Assembly: GCA_964551815.1 (NCBI GenBank) | Contig: CAZKEL010000068.1 | Location: forward strand, 1 to 10,415 | DNA: 10,415 nucleotides | Direction: 5' to 3' | Origin: D37C17 sp964551815 | GTDB taxonomy: Bacteria > Fidelibacterota > Marinisomatia > SCGC-AAA003-L08 > D37C17 | Part shown: positions 6,612 through 10,415 of the stretch, piece after piece | How positions within the stretch are numbered: position 1 is the stretch's first letter | Layout of the letters: each line of letters opens with the position of its first letter | Notes under the pieces: generated by a model | The model's database searches: none | Seen by the model: the letters and a program-made list of their open reading frames with translations, nothing else | Told to the model about the DNA's origin: nothing | Position numbers and translations under genes: made by a program

Positions 6612-7714
6612 AAGTCACCTCCCTGCTAATTTTCGGAATAATGTTTCAACTGGGATTTGCAATCCCCCGCTTTGCATTGGAAAATGGAACAGGATGTATC
6701 GCCTGCCATGTGAGCCCCACTGGCGCAGGCATGCGGAATGATTATGGGAATAATGTAGTTGCCCTGGATGAATTACCCCTTAAACGCTGGCAGAATTCCG
6801 GGTCAGAAAATTGGGACGGATATGTCTCAGATTTACTTATGATTGGCGGAGATTTTCGCCTACAGGGAATCCGTTATAGTGATACAGACAGTTCCACAAC
6901 ATTTGCAGCATTTCCCATGCAAGCGGACCTCCATACCAATCTTAAATTGAATACTAAGGCATCTCTCTATTCCCGCCTTGGTATAATAAGCCGTAGCAAC
7001 GTCACTATGGATTATTGGCTGCATTTGGATAAGCTTACCCATAATTCCTGGCTTAGAGTAGGCCGTTTTTTGCCGAATTTTGGACTTCGAATTGCTGACC
7101 ATACCTCCTTTATCCGTGGTGGGAATACAAACCGAACTAAACAATATTTTGAAACTGAAGGAATGATTTTTAATCCATACCTCTCTTCACCGGTGATAGT
7201 AGAATTTGGGCTTCCATTGAAATCCGCTGGTTTATGGACATTCAGTTGGTCAACACCCGTAATAAAAACATCTGAAGAAATTGGAAATTTCACCACTCAT
7301 TTGAGTTTTTGGAGTGGGGGAGAATACTTTTCATACCTTAGTGGTGTCAGCTATTTAAAAGAGGAAAATGTTCATTTAATTGAAGGGTACGGTGGGGTGC
7401 ACTATAATAAACTAAGCTGGACTGGAGCCTTAAGCAGAGCAGATAATTGGATTAGCAGTGGTTTATCCCTGGCAGTGTATCAGGAGGTTGCGTACAAAAT
7501 TAAACAGGGGCTGTACCTCACAGGTAAATATGATTTTTTTGATCCTCAATTAGATATAAAAAAAGGGGCTGTTACCCGTTATTCCATAGGAGTGGATGTC
7601 TTTCCTTTAAATATTCTTGAAATAAAGCTTCAGGCAAGGTTTAACCAGGTAGATGCCACTGATTACCTTCAAAAGAAACCTGAATTATTATTTCAGACAC
7701 ATTTTTATTTTTAA
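6608..7714 (+). CDS. Outer-membrane cytochrome-porin: N-terminal CxxCH fused to beta-barrel
   Basis: Predicted outer-membrane protein with a single heme. Residues 1-18 are a signal peptide (cleavage likely after GFA). CIACH at 30-34 lies in ENGTGCIACHVSPTGAGMRN, only about a dozen residues into the mature protein. The remaining 310 or so residues show alternating polar/hydrophobic strands with Gly/Asp/Asn turns and many aromatic residues, and end in HFYF. A C-terminal aromatic is typical of proteins inserted by the BAM machinery. Enough strands for a barrel of about 14-16 are present, but I did not count them exactly. The plan (heme near the N-terminus, then porin) is that of Cyc2-type fused cytochrome-porins, which take electrons from outside the cell. 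Membership of that family is not established from sequence alone. It is translationally coupled to the upstream lipoprotein (4-bp overlap). Confidence 0.78.
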   Translation: MKVTSLLIFGIMFQLGFAIPRFALENGTGCIACHVSPTGAGMRNDYGNNVVALDELPLKRWQNSGSENWDGYVSDLLMIGGDFRLQGIRYSDTDSSTTFAAFPMQADLHTNLKLNTKASLYSRLGIISRSNVTMDYWLHLDKLTHNSWLRVGRFLPNFGLRIADHTSFIRGGNTNRTKQYFETEGMIFNPYLSSPVIVEFGLPLKSAGLWTFSWSTPVIKTSEEIGNFTTHLSFWSGGEYFSYLSGVSYLKEENVHLIEGYGGVHYNKLSWTGALSRADNWISSGLSLAVYQEVAYKIKQGLYLTGKYDFFDPQLDIKKGAVTRYSIGVDVFPLNILEIKLQARFNQVDATDYLQKKPELLFQTHFYF

Positions 7715-7724
7715 GGAGCTATAA

Positions 7725-8081
7725 ATGAAAAAAATAATGCTGATTATACTGTGGATCGGATTGGGATTCAGCAGTGAAAAAGCAGATGGATTGCAGGTAT
7801 TGGAATTTGAATCTCACCGTGATCTGACAAAATATATGAAATCTGTTGCAGGCGATTTAGGTGTAAAATGCCAGTTTTGTCATGATCTAAATGATAAATC
7901 CATTGAGACACCGCACAAGAAAATCGCCAGAGAAATGATGAAAATGCAGAAGAATTTAAATGAGTCGTTTTTCACCGGGTTGGCGGACACCCTGCATAAT
8001 CATGGTGAGACAGCAGCCATATCCTGCTGGACCTGCCACCGGGGGGCAAAACACCCTGAGCTGATAAAAAGTGGTAAATAG
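7725..8081 (+). CDS. Diheme c-type cytochrome, reaction-centre cytochrome subunit-like
   Basis: Small periplasmic electron carrier. Residues 1-18 or so are a signal peptide without a lipobox. Two heme motifs are CQFCH (49-53) and CWTCH (101-105). The sequence around them, LTKYMKSVAGDLGVKCQFCH and KKIAREMMKM...CWTCHRGAKHPE, is the pattern of the photosynthetic reaction-centre cytochrome c subunit family (CytoC_RC). Short homologues of that family are widespread in non-phototrophs. Met38 and a Met among 71-74 lie on the helices before each heme and are likely axial ligands. Two hemes replace the four of the classical subunit. There is no sign of photosynthesis here. A strong AAGGAG (7713-7718) precedes the ATG, so this gene is probably translated more than its neighbours. 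The gap to the cytochrome-porin is 10 bp. Confidence 0.88.
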   Translation: MKKIMLIILWIGLGFSSEKADGLQVLEFESHRDLTKYMKSVAGDLGVKCQFCHDLNDKSIETPHKKIAREMMKMQKNLNESFFTGLADTLHNHGETAAISCWTCHRGAKHPELIKSGK

Positions 8082-8084
8082 CCT

Positions 8085-8507
8085 ATGAATTTCCCCTGGT
8101 CACTCACTGATTTGCACCCTATGTTGGTGCACTTTCCTATTGCTCTTTTTTCAGTGGGATTAGTCTGGGATTATTTAGGTTATTTCTTAAAAAAGGAAGA
8201 GCTGGAATCTGCCGGTTTCTGGGCAATGGCCATGGGAAGCTTGTCCTCCATTTTCACTCTGGGCAGCGGGTTGATTACTTTTCTTGAAATGGCTTCAGTT
8301 TCAGATTTATTTACCTTCAGACACGGACTGATTGAATTTCTAACGGTATTTTTTTTAATGGTATTATTTTGGGTAAGGATTCAGTTTCAATTAGAATTAC
8401 GCTTTTCCATGATGAAAAGAACCCTCTATTTTTCCCTCCATAGTTTAGCGGTGGGTTTACTGTTTTACGGAGCCCACCTTGGAGCAAAAACAGCAGGAAG
8501 GATTTAA
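8085..8507 (+). CDS. DUF2231-like four-helix membrane protein
   Basis: Inner-membrane protein of 140 residues with four hydrophobic segments near 11-33, 45-67, 80-98 and 113-132. It opens with LHPMLVHFPIAL, the signature of the DUF2231 family, whose function is unknown. Histidines at 11, 16, 80, 119 and 131 all lie in or at the edge of helices, an arrangement that could ligate b-type heme. That is inference. It begins 3 bp after the diheme cytochrome stop codon, so it is almost certainly co-transcribed. Placed among heme proteins, it could be the membrane step between the quinone pool and the periplasmic cytochromes. No good Shine-Dalgarno is visible. Confidence 0.8.
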   Translation: MNFPWSLTDLHPMLVHFPIALFSVGLVWDYLGYFLKKEELESAGFWAMAMGSLSSIFTLGSGLITFLEMASVSDLFTFRHGLIEFLTVFFLMVLFWVRIQFQLELRFSMMKRTLYFSLHSLAVGLLFYGAHLGAKTAGRI

Positions 8508-8513
8508 AGAAAA

Positions 8514-8696
8514 ATGGATATTCTCACCCAAATACCAATTGGAAGCAAATTAAAAGTGAAAACCAGTGGAGAGGTCGTTACCTTAGAATCAATTAACAAT
8601 TACCCAACCCGTTATGAAACGATTAACGCATCAGGAAAAATTGAGTACTATCGTACTCACGAGGTGGAATTAATAGAAGTCCCCGAAGAAGAATAA
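8514..8696 (+). CDS. 60-residue beta-rich protein, function unknown
   Basis: I do not recognise a family. The protein is short, acidic at the C-terminus (EVPEEE) and predicted beta-rich: IPIGSKLKVK, VVTLESI, TRYETINASG, KIEYYRTHEVELIEV. Such a pattern suits a small SH3/Tudor-like barrel. It has no signal peptide, so it should be cytoplasmic. It follows the DUF2231 gene by 6 bp with GGAAGGA about ten bases before the ATG, so it is the last gene of the cytochrome transcript. Its stop codon lies in the left arm of the terminator hairpin at 8695-8715. Its size and strand pattern resemble the convergent 74-residue protein at 8721-8945. Confidence 0.65.
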   Translation: MDILTQIPIGSKLKVKTSGEVVTLESINNYPTRYETINASGKIEYYRTHEVELIEVPEEE

Positions 8697-8715
8697 CTAC
8701 GGTAAAACCGTAGTT
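8695..8715. terminator. 9-bp hairpin between convergent genes
   Basis: AACTACGGT and ACCGTAGTT form a perfect 9-bp stem with loop AAA. It sits between two genes pointing at each other, 6 bp or less from either stop codon, so it likely ends both transcripts. There is no long T-tract on either side, so termination may be weak or the hairpin may mainly stabilise the 3' ends. Confidence 0.6.
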
Positions 8716-8720
8716 AAGTA

Positions 8721-8945
8721 TTATGCAAAACTTTCTAAAGCTTGAGTTTCAATCAGGTTGCCCTGTGGCTCATCAACTAAAATTTTGCTGATTGCCAATT
8801 CATTCAGTCGCATGGTATCATAGCTTCCGTCAACGCATTCGTTCGCCAGAGTATAGACCCATTCCCTGCCTCTGCCCATGCGGTATTCGGCTACACGCCA
8901 TTCTCGGTTATTGATCATTACAATTGTATCAATAGGATATTTCAT
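8721..8945 (-). CDS. 74-residue cytoplasmic protein, function unknown
   Basis: I do not recognise a family. It is beta-rich with conserved-looking aromatic and charged positions (IDTIVMINNREWRVAEYRMG, GREWVYTLANE, SYDTMRLNELAI), consistent with a small SH3-like fold, and ends in a polar tail. No signal peptide or membrane segment is present. The start is well supported: AGAGGG (8956-8951) lies five bases before the ATG on the minus strand. It is transcribed separately from the cytochrome cluster, convergent with it, and divergent from the hydroxylase gene at 9109. The 163-bp gap to that gene must hold both promoters. Confidence 0.7.
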   Translation of the reverse strand: MKYPIDTIVMINNREWRVAEYRMGRGREWVYTLANECVDGSYDTMRLNELAISKILVDEPQGNLIETQALESFA

Positions 8946-9021
8946 TTATTCCCTCTTTTTATTTCTGATTGGCTGAATATGCAAAATTACAATGAAGCAG
9001 TCTTAGAGAGAAATGCATTTT

Positions 9022-9041
9022 TTGTAGGATTATCCCTACAA
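9022..9041. repeat. 7-bp inverted repeat in divergent promoter region
   Basis: TTGTAGG (9022-9028) and CCTACAA (9035-9041) flank ATTATC. It lies between the 74-residue gene and the hydroxylase gene. An operator for a dimeric regulator is possible. A terminator is unlikely because no gene ends here. Confidence 0.4.
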
Positions 9042-9076
9042 TAAAATGGTCTGGTACTCTCATTTTCAGGCAGCTT

Positions 9077-9084
9077 TAAATTTG
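9077..9084 (+). promoter_or_regulatory. Bacteroidetes-type -7 element candidate for hydroxylase gene
   Basis: TAAATTTG matches the TAnnTTTG element used by Bacteroidetes sigma factors, 24 bp before the ATG at 9109. No TTTG -33 partner was found at the right distance. It is relevant only if the host uses FCB-type promoters. Confidence 0.2.
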
Positions 9085-9108
9085 ATAAATACAGGATTAA
9101 CGTAAATC

Positions 9109-9963
9109 ATGGAAAATTTCATTCAATTTTTTGCAGAAATACCTTCATCGGTAAGAAGTACAATACTCATTAGTGGACTTACCCTCTTTTTCCTGTTAGA
9201 AGCAGGCATACCCTTATTTCGCTTTAACTATAATAAAGTGAATCATGCACTGTTAAATCTCTTTTTCACCTTTACCACCTTGCTTATTAATCTGTCCGGT
9301 GCTTTTTTAATTTTACAGGCAACGGACTACAATCTCCATCATCAATGGGGATTACTCCCCATGATCCATCATAGCCTTCCCTCCCTCCCCTATTGGGTTT
9401 TGGTACTATTGGGAATTCTGTTACTAGATTTTATAGGTGCATGGTTCATACATTGGCTGGAGCATCGCGTGAAATGGATGTGGAAGTTCCACATTATTCA
9501 CCATACTGATCCCTGTGTTGATGTTACCACAGGACTACGACATCACCCCGGTGAGTCTGTTCTTCGTTTGGGTTTCACTATTTTAGCAGTTTTCATTTCA
9601 GGTGCTTCCATTGGCATTGTCATGTTATATCAGACTCTGTCGGCGTTCTTTGCCCAGCTTACCCATGCCAATATAAAAACACCCAAGGTTTTGGACAATA
9701 TCCTCTCCCTCATTTTCGTGACACCGGATTTTCATAAAGTACATCATCATTTTGTCCTTCCTGAGACAGACAGAAACTATGGAAACATTTTTTCTTTATG
9801 GGACCGTATATTTCAAACCGCACAAAATGCTGATAAATTAGAAAAATTACACTATGGATTAGACACCCATCAGTCCAAGGCTGAACAATCCTCATTAAAA
9901 TCTCTGTTATTAATTCCCTTCAAACCTTATCGTCTGCCGGTGGGTTCGAAATTCAATAATTAG
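9109..9963 (+). CDS. Fatty acid hydroxylase/sterol desaturase-family membrane enzyme
   Basis: Integral-membrane di-iron oxygenase of the FA_hydroxylase family (members act on sterols, fatty acids, carotenoids and ether lipids), 284 residues. Hydrophobic helices occupy about 18-36, 46-70, 94-114 and 150-182. The metal-binding histidine clusters are all present: HWLEH (115-119), HIIHH (128-132), RHH (144-146), H186 in HANIKTP, and HKVHHH (209-214). The family ending NYGNIFSLWDRIF follows at 223-235. With all ligands in place the enzyme should be active. The substrate cannot be told, although sterol-like or lipid hydroxylation is the usual role in bacteria. It is a single-gene transcript with AGGA 12 bases before the ATG, and convergent with the RNA gene on the minus strand. 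Confidence 0.9.
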   Translation: MENFIQFFAEIPSSVRSTILISGLTLFFLLEAGIPLFRFNYNKVNHALLNLFFTFTTLLINLSGAFLILQATDYNLHHQWGLLPMIHHSLPSLPYWVLVLLGILLLDFIGAWFIHWLEHRVKWMWKFHIIHHTDPCVDVTTGLRHHPGESVLRLGFTILAVFISGASIGIVMLYQTLSAFFAQLTHANIKTPKVLDNILSLIFVTPDFHKVHHHFVLPETDRNYGNIFSLWDRIFQTAQNADKLEKLHYGLDTHQSKAEQSSLKSLLLIPFKPYRLPVGSKFNN

Positions 9964-9970
9964 GAGGTAT

Positions 9971-10004
9971 AAAAAAGCAGCTCCCTGAAAATCAGAGAGC
10001 TGCT
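9971..10004 (-). terminator. Intrinsic terminator of the minus-strand RNA
   Basis: On the minus strand AGCAGCTCTCTGA (10004-9992) pairs with TCAGGGAGCTGCT (9988-9976) around TTT. This is a 13-bp stem with one U-G wobble, followed by a run of six T (9976-9971). On the plus strand the wobble becomes a C-A mismatch and no T-run follows, so the minus strand is the intended direction. It may still help end the hydroxylase transcript. Confidence 0.9.
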
Positions 10005-10138
10005 CTAAAACCACCAGACCGTCACATACTAAGAGGAGTCGACGGTTATCAAGTAACCCCGTGCTTTTAGTCAGTCTGCCACGACGGTAAAGGAGACAAA
10101 CTGCCGCTCAGTAGTACCTGGCGCTTGTTATAATTTAC
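9971..10138 (-). ncRNA. Standalone structured RNA of unknown family
   Basis: About 168 nt, ending at the terminator 9971-10004. The part before the terminator is much richer in G+C than its AT-rich surroundings, as expected for an RNA gene. Pairings visible on the minus strand: AAGCGCCAG (10126-10118) with CUGGUGGUU (10017-10009), one mismatch; UACUGAG (10113-10107) with CUUAGUA (10033-10027); hairpin CAGUUUGUC (10103-10095) with GGCAGACUG (10080-10072), 9 pairs with two G-U; and hairpin GGUUA (10058-10054) with UAACC (10048-10044). ACCGUC in the first hairpin loop could pair with GACGGU (10023-10018) as a pseudoknot. No open frame is evident. I see no SRP, tmRNA, RNase P or tRNA signature. 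6S RNA is not excluded. No gene follows it on the minus strand before the convergent hydroxylase, so a riboswitch is unlikely. Confidence 0.6.
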
Positions 10139-10144
10139 GGCGAA

Positions 10145-10150
10145 TTTATA
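10145..10150 (-). promoter_or_regulatory. -10 box candidate for the minus-strand RNA
   Basis: TATAAA on the minus strand would start transcription near 10138, about 12 nt before the first closing stem of the RNA. The -35 region is only AT-rich (ATTAAA near 10173-10168), so the promoter call is weak. Confidence 0.3.
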
Positions 10151-10203
10151 ATATTAAAAATATATTATTTAATCGGATAAATCTGATCATTGAAATATAT
10201 AGA

Positions 10204-10365
10204 CTAAAACTCATACTCCATCCCAATTATTGGGTATGGTAGAATTGCAGCAATAAAAAACAATCCCACTCCCACACCAAAATGATATTTCACATGTTTA
10301 TCTTTTTTTGATTTTTTAGTATAGTATATTGAAAGTATTTCAGCACCTATTAAACCAAAACCCAT
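10204..10365 (-). CDS. Small membrane protein, possibly the 3' part of an interrupted gene
   Basis: From ATG at 10365 the frame encodes 53 residues: a hydrophobic stretch (MGFGLIGAEILSIYY), a basic loop (TKKSKKDKHVKYH), a second hydrophobic segment (GVGVGLFFIAAILPYPIIG) and the tail MEYEF. I do not recognise the family. The same frame continues upstream with protein-like sequence to the window edge (KGFLNSINWG), broken only by a TAA at 10383-10381. The hydrophobic segment also begins before the ATG (GLLLVMGFG). It may therefore be the remnant of a longer membrane protein, or the TAA may be a sequence error. There is no close Shine-Dalgarno (AAGG is 13 bases away). Confidence 0.45.
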   Translation of the reverse strand: MGFGLIGAEILSIYYTKKSKKDKHVKYHFGVGVGLFFIAAILPYPIIGMEYEF

Positions 10366-10415
10366 GACAAGTAATAGACCTTATCCCCAGTTTATAGAAT
10401 TAAGGAAGCCCTTAG

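Noticed and set aside
7012..7296. Minus-strand open frames within the cytochrome-porin gene
   Set aside because: They lie opposite the barrel-coding sequence and show no independent start signal or recognisable domain.
7725..8081. Evidence of phototrophy from the reaction-centre-like cytochrome
   Set aside because: The protein has two hemes rather than four and no other photosynthesis gene is present. Short relatives are common in non-phototrophs.
9971..10138. SRP RNA, tmRNA, RNase P RNA, tRNA or riboswitch for the minus-strand RNA
   Set aside because: The SRP GGAAG-type loop, tmRNA ends, RNase P core motifs and tRNA T-loop are all absent, and no regulated gene follows on that strand. 6S RNA could not be excluded by eye.

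Overview
The window is an AT-rich bacterial stretch with short intergenic gaps and two functional blocks: menaquinone biosynthesis on the left and a c-type cytochrome cluster in the middle. No rRNA, tRNA, insertion sequence or CRISPR array was seen. The lipoprotein at 6201-6611 combines a one-heme domain with a Cys/Asp/Gly spacer of the DACGVCDGDGSTC type. I associate that style with the FCB superphylum, especially Candidatus Neomarinimicrobiota (SAR406/Marinimicrobia). The many weak ribosome-binding sites and TTG/GTG starts fit an FCB-type genome. This taxonomic guess is an inference.

Left block (1-5883). A dicarboxylate/amino acid:cation symporter (5' end cut by the window edge) runs into the end of menD, sharing 4 bp tail to tail. 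menD and menF lie on the minus strand and make isochorismate and then SEPHCHC. ubiE/menG, the last methylation step of menaquinone synthesis, is divergent from menF, and a drug/metabolite-type transporter overlaps its end. The conserved MenD N-terminal helix is encoded upstream of the first ordinary start codon, so an ATT start (2717) is the best reading. The menF-menD gap holds a three-copy 14-bp repeat and a perfect 10-bp inverted repeat.

Spacer 5884-6200 has no credible gene. It is filled with short direct and inverted repeats.

Middle block (6201-8696, all plus strand). A one-heme lipoprotein, an outer-membrane beta-barrel with an N-terminal CxxCH (cytochrome-porin), a diheme protein of the reaction-centre-cytochrome type, a four-helix DUF2231-like membrane protein rich in histidines, and a 60-residue beta-rich protein follow one another with overlaps or gaps of a few bases. 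Together they could form an electron path from the inner membrane through the periplasm to or through the outer membrane, possibly drawing on the menaquinone pool. This is the most system-like feature of the window. A 9-bp hairpin separates it from a convergent 74-residue protein.

Right end (9109-10415). A di-iron fatty acid hydroxylase/sterol desaturase-family membrane enzyme faces a probable standalone structured RNA on the minus strand (about 9971-10138). The RNA ends in a textbook intrinsic terminator and matches no RNA family I recognise. Upstream of it is a small membrane protein remnant on the minus strand whose reading frame is interrupted by one TAA.
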